64,000 nucleotides of DNA from Pseudarthrobacter phenanthrenivorans Sphe3 (GTDB lineage: Bacteria > Actinomycetota > Actinomycetes > Actinomycetales > Micrococcaceae): positions 2,542,001-2,606,000 of the forward strand of contig NC_015145.1 of assembly GCF_000189535.1 (NCBI RefSeq), read 5' to 3'. Below the pieces are notes generated by a model that was not told the origin of the DNA, did not search any database, and saw only the letters and a program-made list of their open reading frames with translations. A program made the translations under genes and the position numbers. This document shows positions 18,396 through 28,505 of this stretch, piece by piece. Each line of letters begins with the position of its first letter. The first letter of the stretch is position 1.

Positions 18396-18857
18396 TTAAG
18401 GGGTGTTCTCCACCAGCGCAGCGGTGGAAGGAGCAGTGGCGAACTGGCTGGCCAGCTCCCGCACTACCGCCTGGAGTTCCTGCCGGAGCAGATCCGGGTC
18501 AATCGACGCTGAAGCCAGCACCGACCGCTCCATCTCAACTGCTGCGGCTACAGCCTCCTTGCCGCGTTCCGTCAGGGACACCACGTGGCTGCGCCGGTCG
18601 GAAGTGCTGCGGACCCGGACAATATGGCCGTGCGCCTCCAGCCTGCTGAGGGTTTTGCCCATGGTCTGGGCCTGGACACGTACGTATTGGGCAAGCTGGG
18701 CCTGCGTCATGGGGCCTTGCGCATCGAGAACTTCAATGGCAATGACGCCGGCGTGGGTGAGTCCAATCGCGCCGAGCTTTTCATTCCAGGAATGTTCAAC
18801 GAGGCGCGCAGCAGTGGACAAGAGGCGCCCCGTGGGCCAGTGATCCATATCAGGCAT
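18396..18857 (-). CDS. MarR-family transcriptional regulator
   Basis: A 153-residue winged-helix repressor-type protein. The wing segment reads VRSTSDRRSHVVSLTERG, typical of MarR. It is divergent from the Bcp peroxiredoxin gene, so it may respond to oxidants, but this is only inferred from position. The ATG at 18857 is preferred because TATACT ends 7 bases upstream, so the message looks leaderless; an in-frame TTG further upstream would lie before this -10. Confidence 0.88.
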   Translation of the reverse strand: MPDMDHWPTGRLLSTAARLVEHSWNEKLGAIGLTHAGVIAIEVLDAQGPMTQAQLAQYVRVQAQTMGKTLSRLEAHGHIVRVRSTSDRRSHVVSLTERGKEAVAAAVEMERSVLASASIDPDLLRQELQAVVRELASQFATAPSTAALVENTP

Positions 18858-18864
18858 AGCAGCC

Positions 18865-18870
18865 AGTATA
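18865..18870 (-). promoter_or_regulatory. MarR gene -10 element, probably leaderless
   Basis: TATACT on the minus strand, 7 bases before the ATG at 18857. No ribosome binding site is present. Confidence 0.5.
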
Positions 18871-18944
18871 GCCAAACGGCGATTAGCACCTGTTCCCCGC
18901 TGTTACTAGGCTGTTGTGTCCCGCCTGCAACAAGGAGAAAAACA

Positions 18945-19418
18945 ATGGCTGACAGACTCGTGACCGGAGACGACGCGCCCGGTTTTACCCTGAAGGACTC
19001 GTCCGGCAATGACGTCAGTCTGGCCTCCCACCGGGGCCGCCACACCATCGTCTACTTCTATCCGGCAGCAGCAACGCCGGGATGCACCAAGGAAGCCTGC
19101 GACTTCCGCGACAGCCTGGCTTCCCTCCAGTCGGCAGGCTACGACGTCCTGGGCATCTCACCGGACCCCGTGGACAAGCTGGCGAAGTTTGCGGCCAAGG
19201 AAGAGCTGACGTTCCCCCTGCTCTCGGACGAGGACCATGCAGTGGCTGAGGCGTATGGCGCCTGGGGAGAAAAGAAAAACTACGGCAAGACCTACGAGGG
19301 ACTGATCCGGTCCACCATCGTGGTGGACCCGAACGGAAAGGTGGCGCTGGCCCAGTACAACGTCCGCGCCACCGGCCACGTCGCCAAACTGCGGCGGGAC
19401 CTGGCCCTGGACGCCTGA
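18945..19418 (+). CDS. bcp: Thioredoxin-dependent thiol peroxidase (Bcp peroxiredoxin)
   Basis: Reduces hydrogen and organic peroxides in the cytoplasm, with thioredoxin as donor in the family. It has 157 residues. The peroxidatic and resolving cysteines are C47 and C52 in TPGCTKEAC, the five-residue spacing of Bcp/PrxQ enzymes. The ATG at 18945 follows AAGGAGAAAAAC, a strong ribosome binding site. A TAGGCT at 18906-18911 is a likely -10. Confidence 0.95.
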   Translation: MADRLVTGDDAPGFTLKDSSGNDVSLASHRGRHTIVYFYPAAATPGCTKEACDFRDSLASLQSAGYDVLGISPDPVDKLAKFAAKEELTFPLLSDEDHAVAEAYGAWGEKKNYGKTYEGLIRSTIVVDPNGKVALAQYNVRATGHVAKLRRDLALDA

Positions 19419-19456
19419 CCAGCGGCCGCCGGGCCCGGAACCTGCCTCCGCAACGC

Positions 19457-19462
19457 TACAAT
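19457..19462 (+). promoter_or_regulatory. tRNA-Leu -10 element
   Basis: TACAAT, close to consensus, lies 55 bases before the tRNA. No -35 is clear. Confidence 0.4.
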
Positions 19463-19517
19463 GGACACTGGCTTCCGCCGTCGTACCCCCTGAGGGGAAG
19501 CGAAGGCAGGAAGCCCC

Positions 19518-19599
19518 GCGCGAGTGGTGAAATTGGCAGACACGCAGGATTTAGGTTCCTGTGCCTTCGGGCGTGGGGGTTCAAGTCCCCCCTTGCGCA
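19518..19599 (+). tRNA. tRNA-Leu (anticodon TAG)
   Basis: A class II tRNA with a variable arm (GTGCCTTCGGGCGT). The acceptor GCGCGAG pairs with CTTGCGC, the anticodon stem is CAGGA/TCCTG and the loop TTTAGGT. The 3' CCA is not encoded, unlike the tRNA-Lys nearby. Confidence 0.95.
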
Positions 19600-19603
19600 C
19601 TAT

Positions 19604-19632
19604 CTGATCCCCCGGCATGGCCGGGGGATCAG
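19604..19632 (+). terminator. Terminator after tRNA-Leu
   Basis: A perfect 13-bp stem, CTGATCCCCCGGC with GCCGGGGGATCAG, around a 3-base loop. Confidence 0.75.
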
Positions 19633-19841
19633 TGCATTTAAGCGGCCACTCCAGCTGTCCGGCGCACCAGTTTTGCAGGGCTGCCGAAAAACTCCAGGGA
19701 AATTACCCATCCACCACCTGCACCCGGCCGAATACCCAGTGAGACACCAGCCAAGGGCAGGTGCCCACCAGCAAGGTTCGAACGACGCCGTGAGACAGCA
19801 CGTCCGTGGCGGCAAAAGCCATCATCCCAAGGAGAACTGAA

Positions 19842-20522
19842 ATGCAGACCACCAAGCGCACAACTTTCACCGTCGCAGGCGTTGCAGCAGCAGCTCTGTT
19901 CAGCCTGACCGCCTGTGGCGGCTCAGCCTCCACGTCCAGCTCCTCCGCCCCAGCCGACTCGCCGTCGGCAATGGCATCCAGCATGGCCCCCTCCCCCTCG
20001 GCCAGCTCCTCGGCTGCCGCCATGGATCCCGCCGCCAACCTGGTCGGCCCCGGCTGCGCCGCCTACGCTGAGCAGGTCCCAAGCGGTGCCGGGTCTGTTG
20101 AGGGCATGGCACTGGATCCGGTCGCCGTGGCAGCCTCCAACAACCCGATCCTGACCACCCTGACTTCTGCCGTTTCCGGGAAGTTGAACCCCAAGGTGGA
20201 CCTGGTGGACACCCTCAATGGCGATGAATTCACCGTCTTCGCGCCGGTGGATGAGGCATTCGCCAAGATCGATGCGGCCACCATCGAAACCCTGAAGACC
20301 GATGACGCCCTCCTGAGCAAGATCCTCACCTACCACGTGGTGCCGGGCCAGATCACACCCGACATGATCGCCGGCACCCACGCCACGGTCCAGGGCGGAT
20401 CGGTCACCGTCACGGGCAGCGGCGATGAGCTGAAGGTGGACGACGCGAACGTCATCTGCGGCGGTGTCCAGACCAAGAACGCCACCGTCTACCTGATCGA
20501 CTCAGTACTAATGCCCAAGTAG
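19842..20522 (+). CDS. Fasciclin (FAS1)-domain lipoprotein
   Basis: A 226-residue cell-surface lipoprotein. The signal peptide ends in the lipobox LTAC (Cys about 25). A Ser/Ala/Pro-rich linker follows, then a single FAS1 domain (about 80-226) with the [14 protein letters not shown] and YHVVPGQ motifs. It resembles the MPB70/MPT83 type of actinobacteria, which are adhesion-like proteins of uncertain role. The ATG at 19842 has AAGGAG 9 bases upstream. It is a single-gene unit with its own terminator. Confidence 0.92.
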   Translation: MQTTKRTTFTVAGVAAAALFSLTACGGSASTSSSSAPADSPSAMASSMAPSPSASSSAAAMDPAANLVGPGCAAYAEQVPSGAGSVEGMALDPVAVAASNNPILTTLTSAVSGKLNPKVDLVDTLNGDEFTVFAPVDEAFAKIDAATIETLKTDDALLSKILTYHVVPGQITPDMIAGTHATVQGGSVTVTGSGDELKVDDANVICGGVQTKNATVYLIDSVLMPK

Positions 20523-20557
20523 GCTCCGGCCCCGCGGCCTGAACGTCCACCCGGCAG

Positions 20558-20593
20558 CGCCGGGGCCGGGCTCCGAAAGGACCGGCCCCGGCG
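20558..20593 (+). terminator. Terminator after the fasciclin gene
   Basis: A 12-bp perfect GC stem, CGCCGGGGCCGG with CCGGCCCCGGCG, around a 12-base loop, 36 bases after the stop. Confidence 0.75.
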
Positions 20594-20729
20594 TTGCTGC
20601 CGTTTGCGCCGGAAGCACGCCTGACAGGAGGGAGGTGCGGTGGCGCCCAGGTACCTCCAAGTCCCGTCTATTACACTGGGGTCCGGTCCGCATTCGGCGG
20701 GACCGGCAAAATCCAGAGGTGATCAACGG

Positions 20730-22400
20730 GTGCCCAGCAGTACTTCGAGGCGGACAGTCATCAAGACCGGAGCTGTCCTCCTGGCGCTTGGGATGACCTC
20801 GTGCACCGCACTTCCTTCCCCGTCGCCGTCCTCCGGCCCGCCGTCCACAGCGTCCAACGCCGAACCTGCCGCCACCTTTAACTTCGGGACCGCGGCGCAG
20901 CCGCTGGGCCTGGATCCTGCACTCTCCAGCGATGTTGAATCGCAGCGGATCACCCGCCAGATCCTCGAGGGACTGGTGGGCGTGGACCAGATAACAGGGA
21001 AGCCCACGCCGCTGCTCGCTACAGAGTGGAGCGAGTCCAACGAAGGCCGCTCCTACACCTTCAAACTGCGGACCGGCGTGCTCTTCCAGGACGGGACGCC
21101 CTTCGACGCGAACGCGGTGTGTATCAACTTCAACCGCTGGTTCGCCTTCCCGGAGGCCCTGCGGCGGCAGGCGCCGGGCAGTTCATTCAAGGGGGTTTTC
21201 AAAGCCCACTCGGACGAGCCGGAACTGTCAATCTTCAAGAGCTGCACGGCAGTCTCGGCGGACACCGTACGGATCGACCTTTCCCAGCGCTTCACCGCCT
21301 TCCTGCAGGCACTGACCCTGCCTGCGTTCGCCATTGCGTCGCCGGCCGCCCTCGCTGCGGGGACTGCGGATGTCCTTGACCAACAGCGGGGCGGCCAGCC
21401 CGTCTCCGTGTTTGGCACCAAACCCGTGGGCACGGGGCCCTTCAGCCTTGCCTCGTGGGACGAGGGAAGCGTCACCCTGACCACCAACCCGTCCTATTGG
21501 GGCGACCGCGGCCAGATTTCCACCATCAACTTCGTGGCGTACGACCATCCACAGGCCCGCCTGCAGGCCCTCCTGGACGGCAAGATCGACGGCTATGACG
21601 CCGTGACGGTGGGCAACTTCGACCAGCTCGTCAAGCGCGGGAAGCAGATCGTCCAGCGTGACCCGTTCTCGGTGATGTACGTGGGAATCAACCAGGACAT
21701 CCCCGTCCTGCAGAACCTGAAGGTCCGGCAGGCGATCGAAATGGCGATCGACAAGGAAACCCTGATCCGCCGGTTCTTCATAGACAACACCGCCAAGGCC
21801 ACGCAGTTCGTCCCGCCCAAGATCAGCGGGTTCAACAATGATGCCCCTGCACTGGGGCACGACCCCGCCAAAGCCAAGGAGTACCTCAAAGAGGGCGGGT
21901 ACGCAGGCGAGGAACTGAAGTTCTACTATCCGCTGAACGTCACCCGGCCCTACCTGCCCACCCCGGAGAAGGTCTACGCCGAGATCAGCCGGCAACTCAC
22001 CGCCGTCGGCTTCAACATCCAGCCCGTACCCGTGGACTGGCAGGACGGCTACCTGCAAAAGGTACAGTCCCCCGGTGACCACGCGCTCCACCTCCTGGGC
22101 TGGAACGGTTCGTATTCAGACGCGGACAACTTCGTGGGCCCGCTCTTCGGCGAGAAGAACGGGGAGTTCGGGTACCACGACCCCCAAGTCTTCTCGAAGA
22201 TCAACCGGGCCCGCGGGTTGCCCGAAGGCGAGGAACGGGATGAGCAATATCACACTATTAATGCCCAGATCGCGGCGACAGTTCCTGCGGTACCAGTCGC
22301 TTTCCCCATCTCTGCATTGGCCCTCTCAGACCGCGTAGTCAGCTATCCCGCGTCGCCGGTCTTAAATGAAGTTTTCACGAAGGTGCAACTAAAGCCTTGA
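20730..22400 (+). CDS. Oligopeptide/nickel-type ABC solute-binding lipoprotein
   Basis: A 556-residue extracellular binding protein of the SBP_bac_5 family, which captures peptides or similar solutes. The N-terminus has a twin-arginine motif (SRRTVIK) and a lipobox LGMTSC with Cys at 25, so it may leave by the Tat route as a lipoprotein. Family motifs include [26 protein letters not shown] and VGINQD. No permease or ATPase gene lies beside it, so its transporter must be elsewhere. GTG at 20730 has AGAGGTGA upstream; an ATG at 20640 would put a poor signal peptide in front. Confidence 0.9.
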   Translation: MPSSTSRRTVIKTGAVLLALGMTSCTALPSPSPSSGPPSTASNAEPAATFNFGTAAQPLGLDPALSSDVESQRITRQILEGLVGVDQITGKPTPLLATEWSESNEGRSYTFKLRTGVLFQDGTPFDANAVCINFNRWFAFPEALRRQAPGSSFKGVFKAHSDEPELSIFKSCTAVSADTVRIDLSQRFTAFLQALTLPAFAIASPAALAAGTADVLDQQRGGQPVSVFGTKPVGTGPFSLASWDEGSVTLTTNPSYWGDRGQISTINFVAYDHPQARLQALLDGKIDGYDAVTVGNFDQLVKRGKQIVQRDPFSVMYVGINQDIPVLQNLKVRQAIEMAIDKETLIRRFFIDNTAKATQFVPPKISGFNNDAPALGHDPAKAKEYLKEGGYAGEELKFYYPLNVTRPYLPTPEKVYAEISRQLTAVGFNIQPVPVDWQDGYLQKVQSPGDHALHLLGWNGSYSDADNFVGPLFGEKNGEFGYHDPQVFSKINRARGLPEGEERDEQYHTINAQIAATVPAVPVAFPISALALSDRVVSYPASPVLNEVFTKVQLKP

Positions 22401-22479
22401 CGGACCGGTCCAATTTCAGTATGTCCGCCGCCCGGGGATATTCTGTGACAGCCAGAGCCGCTGCAATCGGAGACTGATC

Positions 22480-23982
22480 GTGACCTTCATTTCCAAGACC
22501 GCACATGCCGACGTCGTCCTGATCGGCGGCGGCATCATGAGTGCCACGCTGGGGGCATTCCTCAAGCAGCTGGAGCCGGACTGGACCATCTCCCTGTTCG
22601 AGCGGCTGGACCAGCCGGGCCTGGAAAGCTCCGGCCCGTGGAACAACGCCGGCACGGGCCACGCCGCCCTCTGCGAGCTCAACTACTCCCCTGCAGCCAA
22701 AGACGGCTCAGTGGATCCTTCCAAGGCCCTGCTCATCAACGAGCAGTTCCAGCTCTCCCGGCAGTTCTGGTCCCATCTGGTGGACCAGAACCTCATTGGG
22801 TCGCCTAAGGGCTTCATCAACACCGTGCCGCACATGAGCTTCGTGATCGGCGAGGACCACACGCGGTTCCTGCGGACCCGCTACGAGGCGCTCAAGCCCC
22901 ATCCCCTGTTCCGCAGCATGGAGTACTCCGAGGACCACGGGCAGATCGGCAAGTGGGCGCCGCTGATCGTCAAGGGACGCGACCCCAAGCAGCGGATCGC
23001 AGCCACCCGGGCTGCCGAGGGAACTGACGTGGACTTCGGCGCGCTGACCCGCGAACTCGTCTCCTACCTCGGGCACAACGGCGTCGAGATCAACTACGGC
23101 CATGACGTCACGGGGATATCCAGGGCGTCCGACGGCGGCTGGAACCTTTCGCTGAAATACCCCAAGTCCGGCGAGCACGGCAAGATCCACGCCAAGTTCG
23201 TGTTTGTTGGCGCAGGCGGCGGGGCCCTGCACCTGCTCCAGGCGTCGGGCATTCCGGAAAGCAAGGGCTACGGCGGGTTCCCGGTGTCCGGGCAGTTCTT
23301 CCGCTGCACCGATGAAAGCATCGCGGCCCAGCACAGCGCCAAGGTGTACGGGCAGGCTTCCGTGGGCGCTCCCCCCATGTCCGTGCCGCACCTGGATACC
23401 CGCTACGTGGATGGCAAGCGTTCGCTGTTGTTCGGCCCTTACGCCGGGTTCTCCACCAACTTCCTGAAGAACGGCTCGTACCTGGACCTTCCGCTGTCCA
23501 TCCGGCCCAGCAACATCATCCCCATGCTGGCAGTGGCAAAGGACAACATGGACCTGACCGCCTACCTGGTGAAGGAAGTGGCCAAGAAGCACGCCGACAA
23601 GGTGGAGGCCCTGCGTGAGTACTACCCGGAAGCCAAGGATGGCGACTGGGAACTGATCACCGCCGGCCAGCGTGTACAGATCATCAAGAAAGATCCGCAA
23701 AAGGGCGGCGTCCTGCAGTTTGGCACTGAAGTGATCGCCGGCCGTGACGGTTCCATCGGAGCGCTCCTGGGCGCCTCGCCCGGAGCCTCCACTGCGGTAC
23801 CGATCATGATCGAATTGCTGAAGAAGACCTTCCCCCGGAACTTCAAGGGCTGGCAGTCCAAACTCAAGGACATGATGCCCGGCTACGGGGTCAAGCTGGA
23901 CGAGAACCCGGACCTGGCACTTGAGCTGGAGAAGGCAACGGCCAGGTCGCTTCAGCTGGAGAGCGTTTCCGCCAGCCGCTGA
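22480..23982 (+). CDS. mqo: Malate:quinone oxidoreductase
   Basis: A peripheral membrane FAD enzyme that oxidises malate to oxaloacetate and passes electrons to quinone, a TCA-cycle alternative to malate dehydrogenase. It has 500 residues, with the FAD motif [14 protein letters not shown] at about 11-24 and the family signature [17 protein letters not shown]. The start is GTG at 22480 with GGAGA upstream. It stands 79 bases after the binding-protein gene. Confidence 0.97.
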   Translation: MTFISKTAHADVVLIGGGIMSATLGAFLKQLEPDWTISLFERLDQPGLESSGPWNNAGTGHAALCELNYSPAAKDGSVDPSKALLINEQFQLSRQFWSHLVDQNLIGSPKGFINTVPHMSFVIGEDHTRFLRTRYEALKPHPLFRSMEYSEDHGQIGKWAPLIVKGRDPKQRIAATRAAEGTDVDFGALTRELVSYLGHNGVEINYGHDVTGISRASDGGWNLSLKYPKSGEHGKIHAKFVFVGAGGGALHLLQASGIPESKGYGGFPVSGQFFRCTDESIAAQHSAKVYGQASVGAPPMSVPHLDTRYVDGKRSLLFGPYAGFSTNFLKNGSYLDLPLSIRPSNIIPMLAVAKDNMDLTAYLVKEVAKKHADKVEALREYYPEAKDGDWELITAGQRVQIIKKDPQKGGVLQFGTEVIAGRDGSIGALLGASPGASTAVPIMIELLKKTFPRNFKGWQSKLKDMMPGYGVKLDENPDLALELEKATARSLQLESVSASR

Positions 23983-24051
23983 CCCTGCGGGGCCGGTGGC
24001 CGGCGCCTTGCGGGTCCGTACCACTTACCTAACCCCACAGGAGATCATGCG

Positions 24052-27000
24052 ATGTTCCGGCTGGCACAACTTTCACTTGCGAACCGGGCACTGATCGCAC
24101 TGATCACAGTCTTCGCCTCCGTCTTTGGTGTCATCACCATGACATCGCTGAAGCAGGAACTCATCCCATCCATCGAGTTCCCCCAGATCACGGTGCTGAC
24201 CGCCATGCCCGGGGCCTCCCCGGAGGTGGTGGACAAGCAGGTGAGCGGGCCGCTGGAGACCGCGTTGAACGGCGTGGAGGGGCTGGAATCCACCTCCTCC
24301 ACGTCCCGCAACGGCGTTTCCCAGATCACGATGGTGTTCACTTACGGCGCGAACCTGGACCGGGCACGGAACCAGATCGACCGCGCCATCTCCAACGCCA
24401 AGCGGACCCTGCCGGAGGATGTCCAGCCGCAGGCCATCGCCGGGAGCATCAGCGATTTCCCCATCGTGTTCCTGGCCGTGTCCTCGGACAAGCCGCTCAG
24501 CGAACTGAACGCAGACCTCCAGCGGCTGAGCGTGCCCAGGCTGCAGAAGATCGACGGCGTGCGGGGCGCGGACGTGACCGGCGGGGCCTCCCAGCACATC
24601 GAGATCCTTCCCCGCACCGATGCGATGGCGGCGGCCGGAGCCACCCTCACGTCCATCCGGGATGCACTGGGCAACAACGGGGCGCTGATCCCGGCAGGCA
24701 CGCTGGAGGAGCAGGGGAAGACGTTGTCGCTGCAGATCGGCAGCCCGGTGGATTCACTGGACGCGATCCGGGCGCTGCCCCTGTCCGGCGCAAAGAACGC
24801 GGCCACGATCGGCAGCGTGGCGGATGTGTCCCTGAAGGACGATGAACGCACCTCCATTACCCGCACCAACGGGGCGGAAACCCTCGCTGTGTCCGTCACC
24901 AAGAAACCAGAGGGCGACACCGTGGCCATCTCGCACGCGGTGAAGGACAGCCTCGATGAACTTGAGGCGGAACTGGGTTCGAATGCCAAGTTCACGCCGG
25001 TGTTCGACCAGGCCCCCTTTATTGAAAAGTCGATCAAGGACCTGACCACCGAGGGCCTGCTGGGCCTGGGCTTCGCCGTTGCGGTGATCCTGGTCTTCCT
25101 GATGTCCACGCGTTCCACCCTGGTGACGGCGGTTTCCATTCCGCTCTCGCTCCTGATTACCTTCATCGGACTGTCCGCCACCGGATACTCCCTGAACATC
25201 CTCACGCTGGGCGCGCTGACCATAGCCATCGGCCGTGTGGTGGACGACTCGATCGTGGTGATCGAGAACATCAAGCGGCACCTCAGTTACGGCGAGGACA
25301 AGGTCACCGCAATCCTGACCGCCATCAGGGAAGTGGCGGGGGCCATCACCGCGTCCACGCTGACCACCGTGGCGGTTTTCCTCCCCATCGCGTTCGTGGG
25401 TGAGCTGGCCGGCGAACTTTTCAGGCCGTTTGCCCTCACCGTCACCATGGCGCTGCTGGCCTCGCTCCTGGTCTCGCTGACCATCGTCCCGGTCCTGGCC
25501 TACTGGTTCCTGAAGAACACCGCCGCCGTTTCCGGCTCAAGCCCTGACGGCTCCGCTGCCGCGCGCCTGAGCGCTGCCGAAGCCCGCGCGAAGGCGCTGG
25601 AGGCTGAACAGAAAAGCAGGCTCCAGCGCGGCTACCTCCCCATCCTCACCAGGACACAGAAGCATCCTGTGGTGACGCTGGTTGCCGCCGTCCTGGTGCT
25701 GGGTGCCACCGCAGCCATGACGCCGCTGCTCGCCACCAACCTGCTGGGCAACTCCGGCCAGAACAGCCTGACCGTCCGCCAGGTGCTGCCCGCCGGCACC
25801 AGCCTCGCGGACACCAGCGCGGCAGCCGTCCGGCTGGAAGAGGTGCTCCGCGGCATCGAGGGCATCAAGGATGTCCAGGTGACATCCGGCAACGCCCAGG
25901 CCGGGTTCGCCGCCCTCACCTCAACCGGATCCTCAAACTCCACCTTCACGGTTGTCACCGATGAAAAGGCGGACCAGGAGGAGCTGCAAAATACTGTTCG
26001 GAGCGAACTGTCCCAGGTACCGGACTCCGGGAAAGTCTCGGTAGGTACCCAGCAGGGCGGCTTCGGCACATCATCCACGGTGGATATCACGCTCAAGGCC
26101 GCCAGCACCGACGACCTCCGGGAAGCCAGCGACACCATGGTGGAGGCAATGACCGGCGTGCCGGGAACCAGCGAGGTGGAGACCAACCTCGCTGCCAGCC
26201 AGCCCGTTGTCCAGGTCAAGGTTGACAGGGCCAAGGCGGTGGCCGCCGGGCTGAACGAGGAACAGGTGGCAGGGGTGCTCGCCTCCACCATCAGCCCCAT
26301 CCCGGCCGGCGAAGTAAGGATCGATACCGATGACTTCCCCGTCCAGATCGGCCAGGGCACCCGCTTCACCAGCATCGAGGCGGTCCGCCGCATCCCGCTC
26401 CCTGCGGCAGGTGGCCCGGTGACGCTGGGCAGCATCGCCTCGGTGGAACAGGTTGACGTGCCGGTGTCCATCACCGCCAGCAACGGCCAGCGCACCGCGC
26501 GGGTCTCCGTCACGCCGTCGGGGTCCAACTTGGGGGCGGTGAACGCCGAAGTGCAGAAGCGGCTGGCTGACGTCCAGCTCCCGCCGGGCGTGACCGCTGA
26601 AATCGGCGGCGCCACCACCCAGCAGCAGGAGTCCTTCCAGCAGCTGGGACTGGCGCTGCTGGCCGCGATCGCCATCGTCTACGTCATCATGGTGGCCACG
26701 TTCAAGTCCCTCATCCAACCCCTGATCCTGCTGGTCTCGGTCCCGTTCGCCGCCACCGGCGCGGTGGCGCTGCTCCTGGTCACCGGCGTGCCGTTGGGAC
26801 TGCCGTCGCTGATCGGCATGCTGATGCTGGTGGGCATCGTGGTAACCAACGCAATCGTGCTCATCGACCTCATCAACCAGTACCGGCAGCCACGGGACGG
26901 GCGTCCGGGCATGACCGTGGCGGATGCCATCACCCACGGCTCGAGACAGCGCCTTCGTCCTATCCTGATGACGGCCCTGGCAACCGTGTTTGCCCTGACG

Positions 27001-27285
27001 CCCATGGCGCTCGGCCTCACGGGGGGCGGTGGCTTTATTTCGCAGCCGCTTGCCGTGGTGGTCATCGGAGGGCTCATTTCCTCCACCGCCCTGACGCTGG
27101 TCCTGGTACCGGTCCTGTACCGGCTGGTGGAGGGCCGCCGCGAGAGGAAGGCGCTGCTCCGGGAGCTGCAGGCACGGCCGGAATTCGGGCCCGGGGCCGA
27201 CGTCGATGAGGAGTTCCGGGACTGGACCACCGGGATGGTGCCCAAGACCAGCGGCCGCCGCGCTGCCCCCGGAAGCCCCGAGTAA
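24052..27285 (+). CDS. RND-family efflux transporter (SwrC/AcrB type)
   Basis: A 1077-residue proton-driven inner membrane transporter with the twelve-helix RND plan: one helix, a large outer loop, six helices, a second large loop and five helices. The intramembrane region has GRVVDDSIVVIENI, the RND proton-relay segment, and a second copy VTNAIVLIDLINQ. In this family the substrates are drugs, surfactants or lipids. No adaptor or outer-membrane gene is nearby, as in other Gram-positive members. The ATG at 24052 follows ACAGGAG. Confidence 0.93.
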   Translation: MFRLAQLSLANRALIALITVFASVFGVITMTSLKQELIPSIEFPQITVLTAMPGASPEVVDKQVSGPLETALNGVEGLESTSSTSRNGVSQITMVFTYGANLDRARNQIDRAISNAKRTLPEDVQPQAIAGSISDFPIVFLAVSSDKPLSELNADLQRLSVPRLQKIDGVRGADVTGGASQHIEILPRTDAMAAAGATLTSIRDALGNNGALIPAGTLEEQGKTLSLQIGSPVDSLDAIRALPLSGAKNAATIGSVADVSLKDDERTSITRTNGAETLAVSVTKKPEGDTVAISHAVKDSLDELEAELGSNAKFTPVFDQAPFIEKSIKDLTTEGLLGLGFAVAVILVFLMSTRSTLVTAVSIPLSLLITFIGLSATGYSLNILTLGALTIAIGRVVDDSIVVIENIKRHLSYGEDKVTAILTAIREVAGAITASTLTTVAVFLPIAFVGELAGELFRPFALTVTMALLASLLVSLTIVPVLAYWFLKNTAAVSGSSPDGSAAARLSAAEARAKALEAEQKSRLQRGYLPILTRTQKHPVVTLVAAVLVLGATAAMTPLLATNLLGNSGQNSLTVRQVLPAGTSLADTSAAAVRLEEVLRGIEGIKDVQVTSGNAQAGFAALTSTGSSNSTFTVVTDEKADQEELQNTVRSELSQVPDSGKVSVGTQQGGFGTSSTVDITLKAASTDDLREASDTMVEAMTGVPGTSEVETNLAASQPVVQVKVDRAKAVAAGLNEEQVAGVLASTISPIPAGEVRIDTDDFPVQIGQGTRFTSIEAVRRIPLPAAGGPVTLGSIASVEQVDVPVSITASNGQRTARVSVTPSGSNLGAVNAEVQKRLADVQLPPGVTAEIGGATTQQQESFQQLGLALLAAIAIVYVIMVATFKSLIQPLILLVSVPFAATGAVALLLVTGVPLGLPSLIGMLMLVGIVVTNAIVLIDLINQYRQPRDGRPGMTVADAITHGSRQRLRPILMTALATVFALTPMALGLTGGGGFISQPLAVVVIGGLISSTALTLVLVPVLYRLVEGRRERKALLRELQARPEFGPGADVDEEFRDWTTGMVPKTSGRRAAPGSPE

Positions 27286-27325
27286 CACCGGAATAATTCC
27301 GCCGCGGCTGCGTTGTACCCGTCGA

Positions 27326-27343
27326 TAGATGCAAATGCATCTA
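27326..27343. promoter_or_regulatory. MarR-type operator before the LLM oxidoreductase gene
   Basis: TAGATGCA-AA-TGCATCTA is a perfect inverted repeat of 8-base arms with a 2-base centre. It covers the -35 region of the promoter whose -10 is TACACT at 27352-27357. The operon's second gene encodes a MarR regulator, so autoregulation is likely. A 13-bp palindrome, CGGAAT-A-ATTCCG, lies at 27289-27301. Confidence 0.6.
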
Positions 27344-27351
27344 CATTGGAC

Positions 27352-27357
27352 TACACT
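27352..27357 (+). promoter_or_regulatory. -10 element of the LLM-MarR operon
   Basis: TACACT lies 38 bases before the ATG and directly downstream of the palindromic operator, which would occlude RNA polymerase when bound. Confidence 0.45.
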
Positions 27358-27395
27358 GGGAGCAAGCCAGCAGTCCAGGAACGGAAAGGCACATC

Positions 27396-28505
27396 ATGCA
27401 GATCGGTGTTTTCAGCGTCAGTGACATCACCACGGACCCGACCACGGGCCGTACCCCCACCGAGCACGAGCGCATCAAAGCCTCGGTGGCCATCGCCAAA
27501 AAGGTCGAGGAAATCGGCATGGATGTCTACGCCTTGGGCGAGCACCACAACCGGCCTTTCTTCTCTTCCTCCCCCACCACAACCCTCGCCTACATCGCCG
27601 CCCAGACAGAGCGCATCATCCTGTCCACGGCCACCACGCTGATCACGACGAACGACCCCGTCAAGATCGCCGAGGATTTCGCAATGCTCCAGCACCTGGC
27701 CGACGGCCGCGTTGACCTGGTCCTGGGCCGCGGCAACACCGCACCCGTTTACCCCTGGTTCGGCAAGAACATCCAGGACGGCGTGGAGCTGGCCATCGAA
27801 AACTACAGCCTGCTGCGCAAGCTGTGGGACGAGGACACGGTGAACTGGTCCGGCAAGTTCCGCACGCCGCTGCAGAACTTCACGTCCACCCCCCGCCCGC
27901 TCGACGACGTGGCCCCCTTTGTGTGGCACGGCTCCATCCGCACGCCCCAGATCGCCGAGGTGGCCGCCTACTTCGGTGACGGTTTCTTTGCCAACAACAT
28001 CTTCTGGCCGAAGGAGCACTACCAGCAGCTGATCGGCCTCTACCGGGAGCGCTACGAGCACTACGGCCACGGCAAGGCAGACCAGGCGATCGTGGGACTG
28101 GGCGGACAGTTCTTCATGCGGAAGAACTCGCAGGACGCCGTGAAGGAGTTCCGGCCCTACTTCGATAATGCGCCGGTCTACGGCCACGGGCCGTCACTGG
28201 AGGACTTCACCTCCCAGACACCGCTGACGGTGGGCAGCCCGCAGGAAGTGATCGAAAAGACCCTCACATTCCGGGAGTACTTCGGCGACTACCAGCGGCA
28301 GCTGTTCCTGATCGACCACGCGGGGCTGCCGCTGAAGACGGTCCTGGAGCAGCTGGACCTGTTCGGCGAGGAAGTACTCCCCGTCCTGCGCAAGGAGTAC
28401 GCCGCCCGCAAGCCCGCCCATGTTCCGGAGCCGCCCACCCACGCAAACCGGGTTGCCGCAGCACTCGCCGCCCGGGATGCTGAGAAATCTCCCGTGGAGG
28501 CGTGA
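27396..28505 (+). CDS. LLM-class flavin-dependent oxidoreductase
   Basis: A 369-residue luciferase-like monooxygenase-fold protein using FMN or F420. It has the LGEHHNRPF and GRVDLVLGRGNT motifs of the family. The substrate is unknown. The ATG at 27396 has CGGAAAGG upstream. Its stop overlaps the next gene (TGATG), so it is coupled to a MarR regulator, a common arrangement for stress or xenobiotic-induced reductases. Confidence 0.9.
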   Translation: MQIGVFSVSDITTDPTTGRTPTEHERIKASVAIAKKVEEIGMDVYALGEHHNRPFFSSSPTTTLAYIAAQTERIILSTATTLITTNDPVKIAEDFAMLQHLADGRVDLVLGRGNTAPVYPWFGKNIQDGVELAIENYSLLRKLWDEDTVNWSGKFRTPLQNFTSTPRPLDDVAPFVWHGSIRTPQIAEVAAYFGDGFFANNIFWPKEHYQQLIGLYRERYEHYGHGKADQAIVGLGGQFFMRKNSQDAVKEFRPYFDNAPVYGHGPSLEDFTSQTPLTVGSPQEVIEKTLTFREYFGDYQRQLFLIDHAGLPLKTVLEQLDLFGEEVLPVLRKEYAARKPAHVPEPPTHANRVAAALAARDAEKSPVEA

